The notes: generated from the letters alone by a model not told the origin. A stretch of DNA of 33,498 nt from Gammaproteobacteria bacterium (GCA_011389885.1 JAABTK010000054.1:1-33498), one strand, 5' to 3'. Counted from the first letter of the stretch, positions 1-7,455 are shown. Numbers and translations are program-made.

Positions 1-334
1 CGCCACGGGTGAGATATTGTGGCACCGCCGGGAAACCAGGCGGCAAACAGAGAACACAAACTTCACCCTATCGTGCAGGGAGTGCCTGTCCTACTCGAAA
101 CCTCCCATGCCCCCGCCGCGGGGGCTGCGGCCATCTGCGTCCATCCGCGTTTATCTGTGGTTCAATATCAGCCCGGTGTTCATCCATGCTGGAGTTTTAC
201 GAACTGGCAACCCAAGCGCTTTCGGAGTGCCAAGCACACGAAGAACCGCACAGCCCGAGGGCTGTACTCCAGGCGGCTAGGCGAGGCTGGAGCGGCGGAC
301 AGGCATTCCCGCCCTGTGGGGCGCGGGGACGATC

Positions 335-412
335 AAGCAAAACCGCCTCCGCGCCCTCCGCGGTCCGCTGCGCGCTTTGCGTTCCTACAGGCCGTTGTTT
401 CCGTTACCTCGG
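335..412 (+). repeat. Dispersed CTCYGCG-type repeat, copy 1
   Basis: An AT-containing lead (caagcaaaacc) is followed by CTCCGCG-type units, then a GCGTTCCTA element and GCCGTTGTTTCCGTTAC. The same order of elements recurs at 800-876 and, shortened, at 7619-7672. The copies differ at many positions, so this is an old, diverged family. No coding capacity or transposase is associated. Confidence 0.55.
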
Positions 413-469
413 CGCAGGCGCTCTAGACCCTGGTACGCCTGCGCCGAAGGGTCGAAAACAACCCAGGCG

Positions 470-560
470 CTCGCGGAACGCAGAGCACGCGGAGAATCGC
501 AGAGGGCGCAGAGAAGAAAAGGTTTTTTCTTGGCGCCCTTTGCGTCTGGCGAGAGAGGGC
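470..560 (-). repeat. Dispersed repeat, inverted copy
   Basis: On the plus strand this reads as CGCAGAG / GCGGAG units followed by an AAAAGG-TTTTTT tract and a CCCTTTGCGTC end. Its reverse complement matches the CTCTGCG-type units of the plus-oriented copies. The short inverted repeat around aaaaggttttttcttgg is also visible. It is a diverged, non-coding repeat. Confidence 0.45.
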
Positions 561-737
561 CTTCGGCGCCGATCGACTCGTGCCGGGAATAGGCTGTGCC
601 GAGGAACGAGGCGCATCGCTTGGACGCGTGCGGGGCCGAGGCGAAGCGGGCCATTGAACCGCGAACGGGCGCGCATACCCACTTCGCTACAGGCGGAACC
701 CGGCACGCCTTGGGGGCGCGACTAGACCAGGATGCGG

Positions 738-760
738 TCCCGCCCCGCAGCGGGGCGGGA
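738..760. repeat. Perfect GC-rich palindromic hairpin
   Basis: A 10-base-pair inverted repeat (TCCCGCCCCG, 3-nt loop CAG, then CGGGGCGGGA) lies in the gene-free stretch. It has no T-run on either side, so it is not a convincing Rho-independent terminator. A REP-like palindrome is the most economical reading. Confidence 0.55.
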
Positions 761-799
761 GGCCTTCATGCAACCAACCGCCCATGGGCGAGGTTTTAA

Positions 800-880
800 C
801 CAAAAACCCCCTCTGCGCTCTCTGCGGTCCTCGGTACCCTCTGTGTTCCTAAATGGCGTTGTTTCCGATACTTGTGCGTG
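800..880 (+). repeat. Dispersed CTCYGCG-type repeat, copy 2
   Basis: It has the same element order as the copy at 335-412: an A-rich lead (aaccaaaaacc), CTCTGCG units, a GTGTTCCTA element (GCGTTCCTA in copy 1) and GGCGTTGTTTCCGATAC. Conservation is strongest in the TTCCTA and GTTGTTTCCG segments. It is non-coding. Confidence 0.55.
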
Positions 881-1016
881 GCTGCACGCGACTGCGGTTT
901 TTATGATCCGAACGCCGGGGAGCCCGAAAACCGCGGAAATCGGCCGATTTCGACGGCCTGGGTCCGGGCCTGGCCTGCGGCGAGTCGGCGCGGCGCAAGG
1001 GCCGCGCCTTTATGCC

Positions 1017-1883
1017 CTATTTGGCTGGCGCGCTCTGCGGCGGCTTGGGTGGTTGCTGCCCTTTCGGCGCCGGTTTGCCGCCGGCCAGTTCGGCCAACAG
1101 TACGCCGTCGGCGGGGAGCAACCCATGGCCCGCATGGGCCACCCGGGTCTTTGCCAGGCCCTGGAGCATATAGACGTTATTTAGGTCCTGACTGAACACC
1201 GGCACCAGCTCGTCGCTCAGGCCCACCGGCCCGGAGCGCACCACCGAAATATACTCGATATCCGGATGCGGCTGGGCGTTCAGCCAATACAGCAGGCTGC
1301 CGGGGTGGGCCGGGGTCAGATCCATCAGCACCCCCCAGGATTGCTTCACCGCGTAATAGGTGCTGCCGCCGAAGAAGTCTTTGAACATACCGAAGGGGCC
1401 GGCGCCGCTGGTGGCGTCGAGCGCCTCGATAGCCCTGGCCGTGCCCAGGTGCGGGCTGGCGATGGTGACTAGACGTTTAACCTGTGCTGCGCCCGCGCGC
1501 ACCAAGGCCAAGCGTGCGGCCACGCCGCCGGCCGAGTGGGCGGCGACGGTGATGGGCTCGTCGGGGAAATATCGGCGCAGGTAATCGAGAATCACTTGCA
1601 GGTGAACCGATTGGTCCACCATCGGCGCGAGCGAAGGCAACTCGACGCTATAGGCCCGGTTGGGCGCTTGGCTGCCGTTGCCCGGCAGCAGCTCCACCCC
1701 GGCCGGGCTGGCGCGCAAGATGCCGCCTCGGGGCCAGCCGTGCTGTTCCAGCACGGCGTTCACGCCGCTGGCCTCCCAGGAGTGCGGGCTGCCCATGTAG
1801 CCATGCACGAGCAACAGGATATCGGCCCGGGCGCCGAGGGGTGAGCATAGAATCAGAAATGCGAGGGCGTACAAACGCTTCAT
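1017..1883 (-). CDS. Secreted alpha/beta hydrolase, lipase-like
   Basis: A 288-residue alpha/beta-hydrolase of the lipase/PGAP1-like type, probably an esterase acting outside the cytoplasm; the substrate cannot be told. Residues 1-20 form a signal peptide (hydrophobic core, then GARA before Asp21). The oxyanion-hole motif LLVHGYMGS is at about 24-32 and the nucleophile elbow AHSAGG puts the catalytic serine at 117. Asp224 in SDELVPVFSQ and His253 in AGHGLL fit the rest of the triad. The tail (about 270-288) is Pro/Lys-rich and probably disordered. The start is supported by TAAGGAG seven bases ahead of the ATG. It lies downstream of the acyltransferase on the same strand, about 100 nt away, with a possible promoter of its own. 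Confidence 0.85.
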   Translation of the reverse strand: MKRLYALAFLILCSPLGARADILLLVHGYMGSPHSWEASGVNAVLEQHGWPRGGILRASPAGVELLPGNGSQAPNRAYSVELPSLAPMVDQSVHLQVILDYLRRYFPDEPITVAAHSAGGVAARLALVRAGAAQVKRLVTIASPHLGTARAIEALDATSGAGPFGMFKDFFGGSTYYAVKQSWGVLMDLTPAHPGSLLYWLNAQPHPDIEYISVVRSGPVGLSDELVPVFSQDLNNVYMLQGLAKTRVAHAGHGLLPADGVLLAELAGGKPAPKGQQPPKPPQSAPAK

Positions 1884-1960
1884 GGTGGCTCCTTAAAGAT
1901 GAAATTATGCGGGCTTTGCCGGTCTGTTCTTTGACAGACACCGTCAGAATAGCAGAAAAA

Positions 1961-1989
1961 ATTATAGGCCAATAAAAGCCGATCAACAA
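1961..1989 (-). promoter_or_regulatory. Candidate promoter of the lipase-like gene
   Basis: On the minus strand there is a perfect TATAAT (-10, plus-strand 1961-1966) with TTGTTG (-35, 1984-1989) 17 bases upstream. The -35 matches only half of the consensus and overlaps the 3' end of the acyltransferase gene. It would start transcription about 70 nt before the hydrolase start codon. Confidence 0.4.
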
Positions 1990-3098
1990 AGCCGTTTTGA
2001 CGCGAAGCGTTCACGCAGCTCGGTGACGGGGTGTTCGAAGTAGCGGTAGACCAGGGCCGAGACGATCAGGGTGGCGGCCAAATAGACCGCGTAAGGCCCG
2101 ATCCAGCCCGCAAAATGGGGCGCGACATAGTCGCGCGCCAGGGGGATGGCGAAGGCGAGGTGGGTCAGGTACATGGCGTAGGAGGTGGTACTGACGAACA
2201 GCACCGCCGCGGACACCCGCGGCCAGGGGCAGCGCAGGCCCGCGAACCAGGGCAGCAGCAGGGCCAGCCCGGCGCCGGTGATGCTGAACAGCCAGGTCCG
2301 ATGGATCGCTTCGGTCGGACCCAGGATCACGCCGTCAATGTACAGATAGAGCGCCGCCGCGGTGACGGCCAGCCCGGCCCAGGCCATGGCCGCCCGCCAG
2401 CGTGCGACCCGATCCGGATAGAAGTGCAGCAGATAGGCGATCAGCACCCCATAGCCGATGGCGTCCAGGCGAAAGGCCGTCACCCGTCGCACATCCGGCC
2501 CCCAGCGGGGGCCGGGTTCCAAGACCCAGCCGAAGCGGAATAGGGTGAAGAGCGCGATGTAGACCAGGGCGGCCAGCAACAGCGCGCGGGGCCTGGGCAA
2601 GGGCAGCAGCAGAAAGGCGGCGAAGATCAGCGGCAGGCTGAGATAGAACCACTCCTCCACCGCCAGGCTCCAGGCCTCGGGCATCATGGGCGGCGAGGGC
2701 CAGGCCAGGTTTTGCAGCAGCAGAAAGTAGCGCCAGTCGTAGGCGTGCGGGCCGAAGAGCCATTGGAACAGGCTGATGTTGAGCAGCAGAAACAGGAAAT
2801 AGTTGGGCAGGGTGCGGAACCAGCGGCGGATCCAAAAGCCGCGAATCAGCGGCCAGGTCCGGGTCCCGCGGGCCGGTTGCTCGGCGTAGAGGCGCAGCAG
2901 AATCCCGCCCACCAGCAGCCCGCTGAGCACGAAGAACAGCTCCACCCCGAAGAAGCCGCCGATGGCGAACCACTGGCGCTCCCAATGCACCGGCAACAGC
3001 GCCCGCCCATGGGCCAGCAGCACCATGAGGATGGCCAGGGCCCGCACCAGGTCCAGGCCGAAGTTGCGCGCGGCTCGGGCGCCCATGAATCCGGCCAC
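1983..3098 (-). CDS. Acyltransferase-3 family membrane protein
   Basis: A 371-residue integral membrane protein of the acyltransferase-3 (OafA/YrhL) family, which transfers acyl groups, usually acetyl, to extracytoplasmic sugars such as O-antigen, exopolysaccharide or peptidoglycan. The family N-terminus is clear: LDLVRALAILMVLLAHG, with the conserved Arg at 19 and His at 30, then VELFFVLSGLLVGGILL in the second membrane segment and many further hydrophobic helices. The annotated GTG start sits directly against the uup stop codon; an ATG four codons later (3086) is an alternative. The abutting genes imply translational coupling with uup. The acceptor is unknown. Confidence 0.88.
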   Translation of the reverse strand: MAGFMGARAARNFGLDLVRALAILMVLLAHGRALLPVHWERQWFAIGGFFGVELFFVLSGLLVGGILLRLYAEQPARGTRTWPLIRGFWIRRWFRTLPNYFLFLLLNISLFQWLFGPHAYDWRYFLLLQNLAWPSPPMMPEAWSLAVEEWFYLSLPLIFAAFLLLPLPRPRALLLAALVYIALFTLFRFGWVLEPGPRWGPDVRRVTAFRLDAIGYGVLIAYLLHFYPDRVARWRAAMAWAGLAVTAAALYLYIDGVILGPTEAIHRTWLFSITGAGLALLLPWFAGLRCPWPRVSAAVLFVSTTSYAMYLTHLAFAIPLARDYVAPHFAGWIGPYAVYLAATLIVSALVYRYFEHPVTELRERFASKRLC

Positions 3099-4991
3099 CT
3101 AGCCTTCGCGCTTGGCCTCCAGCGCCTCCCAGCGCGCAAAGGCCTGCTCCAGCTCGGTCTCCAGCCGCTGCAATTGGTCACCGATGTCGGCCGCCTCCGC
3201 GGGCGAGGCCTGAAAGAACTCGGGGGCGGACATCCGCCGGTGCAGGTCGCCGATCTTGGCCTCCAGCTCGGCAATGCGCTCGGGCAGGGCGTCTAGCTCG
3301 CGCTGATCCTTGTAACTGAGCTTTTTCGCCTTCGACTTGGGCGCCGGGGCCTCGGTGAGCTTGGGGCGCTGGGCCTCGGTCCGGGTGCGCGCCGGCTCGG
3401 GGCGCTGGCGCACCCAGTCCGTGTAGCCGCCCACATACTCCCCCACCCGGCCATCGCCCTCCAGCGCCAGGGTGGAGGTGACTACGTTGTCGATAAAATC
3501 CCGATCATGGCTCACCAGCAGCAGGGTGCCCTGGTATTCCATCAGCCGTTCTTCCAGCAGTTCCAGGGTCTCGGCGTCGAGGTCGTTGGTGGGCTCGTCC
3601 AGCACCAGCACATTAAACGGGCGGGTGAACAGCTTGGCCAGCAGCAGGCGCGCCCGCTCGCCGCCGGAGAGGGCGCGAATGGGCTGGCGGGCGCGCTCCG
3701 GGGTGAACAGAAAGTCCTGCAAATAACTCATCACATGCCGCGACTGGCCGCCGATGGTGATTTGGTCCTTGCCGCCGGAGACGTTGTCTTGCACCGAGAT
3801 TTTGGGGTCGAGGGTGTCGCGCAGTTGGTCGAAATAGGCCGCCTCGACGTTGGTCCCCATGCGGATCTCGCCCCGGTCGGGTCGCAGCCGACCCAGCAGC
3901 AGGTTCAGCAGCGTGGTCTTGCCTGAGCCGTTGGGGCCGATGATGCCGATGCGGTCGCCGCGCATGATGGCGGTGGAAAAGCCGCTCACGATGGGCTTGT
4001 CCTCCCAGGCGTAGGTCATGTCCTCGACCTCCGCCACCAGCTTGCCCGAGCGCTCGGCCTCGTTGAGGTTGATGCGGGCCGTGCCGGTGCGCTCGCGGCG
4101 CTCCTTGCGCTCCTCGCGCAGGGCCTTCAGCGCCCGCACCCGGCCCTCGTTACGGGTGCGCCGGGCCTTAATGCCCTGGCGGATCCAGGTCTCTTCCTGC
4201 GATAGCTTTTTGTCGAAGCGGGCATTGGCCTTCTCCTCCGCCTCCAGGAGTTCCGCCTTGCGGCGCAGGAAGTTTGCGTAATCCCCGGGCCAATCGGTAA
4301 GCCGGCCGCGGTCCAATTCAATGATGCGGCTGGCCAAGTGGCGCAGGAAGGCGCGGTCATGGGTGATAAACAGCAGCGAGCCCTCGTAGCCCAGCAGGAA
4401 CTCCTCCAGCCATTGAATGGATTCGATATCGAGGTGGTTGGTGGGTTCGTCCAGTAACAGTAGGTCGGGTTTCTGCACCAGGGCCCGCGCCAACAGCACC
4501 CGCCGCTTCATGCCGCCGGAGAGCTCGGCGAAGCGCAGATCCGGGTCCAGCGCCAGGCGCGAAATCACCGCCTCCACGCGCTGCTCGGTCTGCCAGCCGT
4601 CGCCGGCCTCCAGGGCGTGCTGCACCTGCGATAGTTGCTCCAGGGTCCCGGCGCTGGTGTCCGTCTCCAGGCGTTTGATCAGTTCGTGATAACGCCGCAA
4701 CAGCTCACCGAGTTCCGGCAGCCCGCCGGCCACCACGTCGAAGATACTTCCCGCATCTTCCGCCGGCACCTCCTGGGCCAAGCGGGCGATTTGGATGCCC
4801 TGCTGCACCACCCGCTGGCCGTCGTCCGGCGGGATCTCGCCCAGAATCACCTTCATCAGGGTGGACTTGCCGGCGCCGTTACGCCCCAGCAGACAGATGC
4901 GCTCGCCGGGCTCGATGCTTAGGTCCAGGTCTTCGAGCAGGTTGGGGCCGCCGAAGGCGAGTTGAATGTTTTTCAGCGTGATCAGGGGCAT
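3099..4991 (-). CDS. uup: ABC-F family ATPase, Uup type
   Basis: A 630-residue soluble ABC-F protein with two ATPase domains and no membrane part, acting on the ribosome (and, for Uup, linked to suppressing transposon excision). The first Walker A is GRNGAGKST at 36-44, followed by LSGGMKRR and LLLDEPTNHLD. The charged linker is Arg/Glu-rich. The second domain has GPNGSGKTT, LSGGERARL and LVLDEPTNDLD. The C-terminal roughly 70 residues form a coiled coil (LSYKDQRELDALPERIAELE), the Uup hallmark that separates it from EttA and YheS. I chose the ATG at 4991, giving MPLITLKNIQLAF, over an in-frame start 60 nt upstream because it matches the family N-terminus. Confidence 0.93.
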   Translation of the reverse strand: MPLITLKNIQLAFGGPNLLEDLDLSIEPGERICLLGRNGAGKSTLMKVILGEIPPDDGQRVVQQGIQIARLAQEVPAEDAGSIFDVVAGGLPELGELLRRYHELIKRLETDTSAGTLEQLSQVQHALEAGDGWQTEQRVEAVISRLALDPDLRFAELSGGMKRRVLLARALVQKPDLLLLDEPTNHLDIESIQWLEEFLLGYEGSLLFITHDRAFLRHLASRIIELDRGRLTDWPGDYANFLRRKAELLEAEEKANARFDKKLSQEETWIRQGIKARRTRNEGRVRALKALREERKERRERTGTARINLNEAERSGKLVAEVEDMTYAWEDKPIVSGFSTAIMRGDRIGIIGPNGSGKTTLLNLLLGRLRPDRGEIRMGTNVEAAYFDQLRDTLDPKISVQDNVSGGKDQITIGGQSRHVMSYLQDFLFTPERARQPIRALSGGERARLLLAKLFTRPFNVLVLDEPTNDLDAETLELLEERLMEYQGTLLLVSHDRDFIDNVVTSTLALEGDGRVGEYVGGYTDWVRQRPEPARTRTEAQRPKLTEAPAPKSKAKKLSYKDQRELDALPERIAELEAKIGDLHRRMSAPEFFQASPAEAADIGDQLQRLETELEQAFARWEALEAKREG

Positions 4992-5425
4992 GGGGATCCG
5001 GAAGGTTGCGACGAAAGCGGCTATTCTACAGCGCCGAGCGGTTGCGCCCAAAGGCCGGGCTTGGCGGAAGATGGAATCCGGCTGCGGCCGGGGTTATGCT
5101 GTTAAGATCAGAAGCGCCCCGCCTGCGCCGCGGCGCCCCTGGGGCCGAACGGCAAACCCGCGGGTCCCGAGGCCCTGGGGGCCATCTCCCCGGGCCGCCT
5201 GACCGCGCAGGGGATGAGCGGCGGCCCCTGGCCCTGCTGTTCACGCTCTCCGCTCATGGTTTACTGGATAGGGCGGCCTGCAATCGCTATTTTGCAGGAG
5301 GGCCGGGCCACTACGCATACCCCGAAGAGGCGATCCGGCAAGCCCTCTCCCGCCTGCCCAAGGCGGGTGAGAGGATGCGCGGGCGGGGATGACTATCGAC
5401 CACCAAAGGGGTGAATGTACTCGGG
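4992..5425. other. Divergent intergenic region uup / Fnr-like gene
   Basis: This 434-bp gap between divergent genes holds no gene I can support; the frames present have no ribosome binding site or recognisable sequence. It contains a long imperfect palindrome at 5344-5374. I see no convincing -35/-10 pair for either flanking gene; TAAGAT at 5103-5108 is the best isolated -10-like hexamer. Confidence 0.5.
5344..5374. repeat. REP-like palindrome upstream of the Fnr-like gene
   Basis: CCTCTCCCGCCT and its complement AGGCGGG-tg-AGAGG enclose a 5-nt loop. This gives 12 paired positions with a 2-nt bulge, about 50 nt before the regulator's start codon. It resembles the common CCCTCTCCC...GGGAGAGG intergenic palindromes. 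It could also form a hairpin in the 5' untranslated region of the regulator mRNA. Confidence 0.5.
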
Positions 5426-6130
5426 ATGAAACTCATTAGCGACAAAGATGCGTGGGAGGGCCAGGCCGACTGCCTGAGCTGCACCCTGCGCAACATGGTG
5501 CTGTTCGCCGGCCTGGAAGAGAAAGACTTCGATCAAATCCACCAACCCATTGACCTCTACAAGCTCCCGCCGGGCTCCACCCTGTATCGGGCCGGAGACC
5601 AGGGCGAGCGCCTGTTCACCATCCGCACCGGGGTGCTCAAGCTGGTGCAGTATCTGCCCGACGGCAACCAGCGCATCGTGCGCCTGATCCGCTCCACCGA
5701 CGTTACCGGGCTGGAGGCCCTGCTGGGCCAGCCCTATCAGCACGACGCGGTGGTGCTTCAGCCCACCGAGGCGTGCAGCCTGCCGGCGGGCGTGGTGCAG
5801 GCCCTGTCTCGGACCTCCCCCAAGCTGCACCAGGAGCTGCTCAACCGCTGGCATCGCGCCCTGACCGAGGCCGACGCCTGGCTCACCGAACTCTCCACCG
5901 GCTCGGCCAAGCAACGGGTGGCCCGCCTGCTGTTGCGCCTAGTGCGGGACGAAGCAAGCAGCGAATGCACCCTGTTCAGCCGTGAGGACATGGGCGCCAT
6001 GCTCGGCGTCACCACCGAGACCGCCAGCCGCACCATCGCCGAATTCAAACGCCAGAGCCTGCTGGTGGAGACCTCTCCCAACCACTTCCTGCTGGACGTG
6101 CGCAACCTCCAACGCATCGCGGAGGACTAG
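5426..6130 (+). CDS. Crp/Fnr family transcriptional regulator, FNR-like
   Basis: A 234-residue regulator with a cyclic-nucleotide-binding-type beta-roll (about 25-120), a dimerisation helix (about 125-160) and a C-terminal winged helix. The recognition helix has Glu188, Ser191 and Arg192 (TTETASRTIAEFK), the E-x-x-S-R pattern by which FNR reads TTGAT half-sites. N-terminal Cys16 and Cys19 and internal Cys117 match three of the four FNR iron-sulfur ligands. The position equivalent to the third N-terminal cysteine is Val25, so a normal [4Fe-4S] oxygen sensor is doubtful. I chose the ATG at 5426 because AAGGGGTGA lies about 11 nt upstream; a GTG at 5411 is the alternative. The next two genes on the same strand may be its targets. 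Confidence 0.88.
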   Translation: MKLISDKDAWEGQADCLSCTLRNMVLFAGLEEKDFDQIHQPIDLYKLPPGSTLYRAGDQGERLFTIRTGVLKLVQYLPDGNQRIVRLIRSTDVTGLEALLGQPYQHDAVVLQPTEACSLPAGVVQALSRTSPKLHQELLNRWHRALTEADAWLTELSTGSAKQRVARLLLRLVRDEASSECTLFSREDMGAMLGVTTETASRTIAEFKRQSLLVETSPNHFLLDVRNLQRIAED

Positions 6131-6134
6131 CGAT

Positions 6135-6148
6135 TTGCGTATTTTCAA
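6135..6148. promoter_or_regulatory. FNR-box-like palindrome
   Basis: TTGCG-TATT-TTCAA lies five bases after the regulator's stop codon and about 120 nt ahead of the next start codon. The FNR consensus is TTGAT-N4-ATCAA. The outer TTG...CAA and the spacing match, seven of ten half-site bases in all. The recognition residues of the regulator encoded just upstream would suit such a site. It could place an activator in front of the DUF6858/NifX-like pair. Confidence 0.35.
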
Positions 6149-6267
6149 TGCGCAGGGGGCAGGAGTTACCTAACCTTCTCGCCCAATGCGCCGCCTCCGC
6201 GGCGGGGATCATGCGACCCCGAGGGACGAGGCGGTATGGAAGAGGACACGCTGTCGGCAGAGAACCC

Positions 6268-6669
6268 ATGAAAGAGTCCCTGTTAGAGGAAAAATACCCG
6301 CTGTTCACGCTGGAGATCGACAAGACGGAGACCGTCTTTCAAGGTGTGGACCAAATCATCGAACACCTGCGCCAACAGGTGGAGGGCCATCCGGTGGCGC
6401 GCTTCATCGCCGTCTTTGACCACTTTGCGCACACCGACGGTCTGCCCCAGGGCCAAGTGGACGAAACCATTCGCGCCGCCCAAAACATCATCTTTTGCTT
6501 CGGCATCGCCCTGCCCAACCCGCAGGTGATGGCCGTGCGTCCGCGCTCCATCGGCGTGGTGGAGACCGCTCAAGGCTTCATTATCACCTTTATGGAGGCC
6601 CCCATGCCCGTGGCCAACGTGGCCATGGAGCAATGGGCGCACTCCATTCGCAACCGGGAGGCCGCATGA
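6268..6669 (+). CDS. DUF6858-like conserved protein
   Basis: A 133-residue cytosolic protein that I recognise as similar to the DUF6858 family of conserved hypotheticals, seen mainly in sulfur-oxidising and microaerobic proteobacteria. The assignment is from memory of the pattern EKYPLFTLEIDK ... FIAVFDHFAHT ... NIIFCFGIALPNPQ ... AVRPRSIGV ... FMEAP. The biochemical function is unknown. There is one cysteine (in IIFCFG) and no membrane segment. The ATG at 6268 gives the family-like N-terminus MKESLLEEKYPLF. Its stop overlaps the start of the NifX-like gene (ATGA), so the two are translationally coupled. The upstream FNR-like regulator suggests redox or oxygen control. Confidence 0.7.
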   Translation: MKESLLEEKYPLFTLEIDKTETVFQGVDQIIEHLRQQVEGHPVARFIAVFDHFAHTDGLPQGQVDETIRAAQNIIFCFGIALPNPQVMAVRPRSIGVVETAQGFIITFMEAPMPVANVAMEQWAHSIRNREAA

Positions 6670-7007
6670 AAATCGGCGTCACCAGCCAGAACTTCCGCAC
6701 CGTCACCGGCCACGCCGGCAAGGCCCGCCGTTTCCTGCTCTACGAGCGCGACGCCAGCGGCAATCCGATGGAGAGCGGTCGCCTCGACCTGCCCAAGGAT
6801 CAGTCCATGCACGAGTTTCGCGGCCAGGACCACCCCACCGACGGCCTGGACGTGATCATCACCGGCGGCTGCGGCCAGGGCTTCATCAGCCGCATGTTCA
6901 GCCGCGGCATCCGCGTAATCCCCACCGCCGAGACCGACCCAGTGGCGGCCGTCCGCGCGGTCCTTGCCGGCGACCCGTTGCCGCCGCCCGAGCCCCACGA
7001 GCACTGA
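6666..7007 (+). CDS. NifX/NifB-C-terminal-like domain protein
   Basis: A 113-residue single-domain protein resembling the dinitrogenase iron-molybdenum cofactor biosynthesis family (NifX, NafY, NifB C-terminus, MTH1175). Features are the KIGVTSQNFRTVTGHAGKA opening, a ligand-like His in the TGHAG segment, a central DVIITGGCGQGFISRMF with a Gly-rich turn and cysteine, and the closing RGIRVIPTAETDPVAAVRAVL. Such proteins bind metal-sulfur clusters or cofactor precursors. No nif genes are in the window, so a role in nitrogen fixation is not implied. The start overlaps the preceding stop (ATGA). The C-terminus ends in PEPHEH, which might bind metal. Confidence 0.8.
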   Translation: MKIGVTSQNFRTVTGHAGKARRFLLYERDASGNPMESGRLDLPKDQSMHEFRGQDHPTDGLDVIITGGCGQGFISRMFSRGIRVIPTAETDPVAAVRAVLAGDPLPPPEPHEH

Positions 7008-7380
7008 GTCCGTCGCATATTCATGGCCGCATCGCGCCGCCAATCTGCCGGAAAGGCGCAGCCAGCCACCGCCAGCCGTTGGCGATAGGCGCGGTTGTCC
7101 ATGCGGCCGATAGCGCTGCCACCGCACTCCGGCGGCCTGCATGGAATCCAGCGCCGACGGCTCCATTGCGGGCGAAAGAAAGCCGCCCGCTCAAAGGAGG
7201 CGGGCGGCGTTCGGTTGGCGCACGCGGCCATCCGGCGCCCAGCCAGCTGTAGGCCATGCCGGCGGCGCCGTAGGCCAAGCGCCGATCATCCGCGCGATGG
7301 CTGGCGTCGTACAGGCCTTGACATTTGCGGGGAGGATCCGTCGTGTCACCCTGGGATGTGAACGCCTAGGCCAGCCTCGC
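7008..7380. other. Intergenic stretch with no supported gene
   Basis: This 373-bp stretch holds a minus-strand terminator-like hairpin (7173-7208) and otherwise no gene I can support. A minus-strand frame near 7230-7370 reads like protein for about 35 residues (including AYGAAGMAYSWLGAGW). It is closed by a stop upstream, has no start with a ribosome binding site, and could be a gene relic. Confidence 0.4.
7173..7208 (-). terminator. Rho-independent terminator-like hairpin (minus)
   Basis: Read on the minus strand, GCCGCCCGC, a 9-nt loop and GCGGGCGGC (9 bp) are followed by TTTCTTTCG. The T-rich tail is on the minus side only, so it would end leftward transcription, most likely that of the 24-residue membrane peptide gene about 170 nt upstream. 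Confidence 0.5.
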
Positions 7381-7455
7381 TCAGCGCAGCCCCAAAAATC
7401 CCAAGATGAAGAGGGTGATGACGACGGCGCCTATAATCCAGACGATTTGGTTCAT
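7381..7455 (-). CDS. 24-residue membrane microprotein
   Basis: A very short reading frame encoding MNQIVWIIGAVVITLFILGF followed by LGLR and a stop. Almost the whole peptide is one transmembrane helix with a positive C-terminal end. It is preceded by AAGGA eight bases ahead of the ATG, and a minus-strand terminator-like hairpin lies downstream. I recall similar tiny membrane proteins in other proteobacteria annotated only as hypothetical, but cannot confirm this here. The function is unknown; single-helix peptides of this size usually act as modulators of larger membrane complexes or respond to envelope stress. Confidence 0.7.
   Translation of the reverse strand: MNQIVWIIGAVVITLFILGFLGLR

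Larger units (their letters stand above)
1..1016. other. Gene-free stretch with decayed dispersed repeats
   Basis: I see no credible gene. Open frames on both strands are rich in Arg, Pro and Gly, lack a ribosome binding site and resemble no family I know, as expected by chance in GC-rich DNA. What is visible is repeated wording: low-complexity phrases built on CTCTGCG / CTCCGCG / CGCAGAG units at about 130-167, 335-416, 470-560 (inverted) and 800-885, and a perfect palindrome at 738-760. These are annotated separately. The stretch looks like accumulated non-coding repeat remnants beyond the end of the lipase-like gene. Confidence 0.6.

Noticed and set aside
9-725. Long plus-strand open frame of about 238 codons
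   Set aside because: Very rich in Arg/Gly/Pro/Ser, no ribosome binding site, made largely of dispersed repeat sequence, and other frames are equally open. Chance frame in GC-rich DNA.
987-1008. Hairpin GGCGCGGC/GCCGCGCC near the end of the lipase-like gene as its terminator
   Set aside because: On the gene's strand no T-run follows the stem; TTTAT is on the other side. Possible mRNA-stabilising hairpin only.
5006-5392. Plus-strand frame upstream of the Fnr-like gene
   Set aside because: No ribosome binding site, low-complexity start, and it contains the palindrome at 5344-5374. The last 45 residues look slightly protein-like but match nothing I know.
7230-7372. Minus-strand protein-like segment including AYGAAGMAYSWLGAGW
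   Set aside because: Closed upstream by a stop, no start with ribosome binding site, and its continuation is low-complexity. At most a gene relic, too weak to annotate as a pseudogene.
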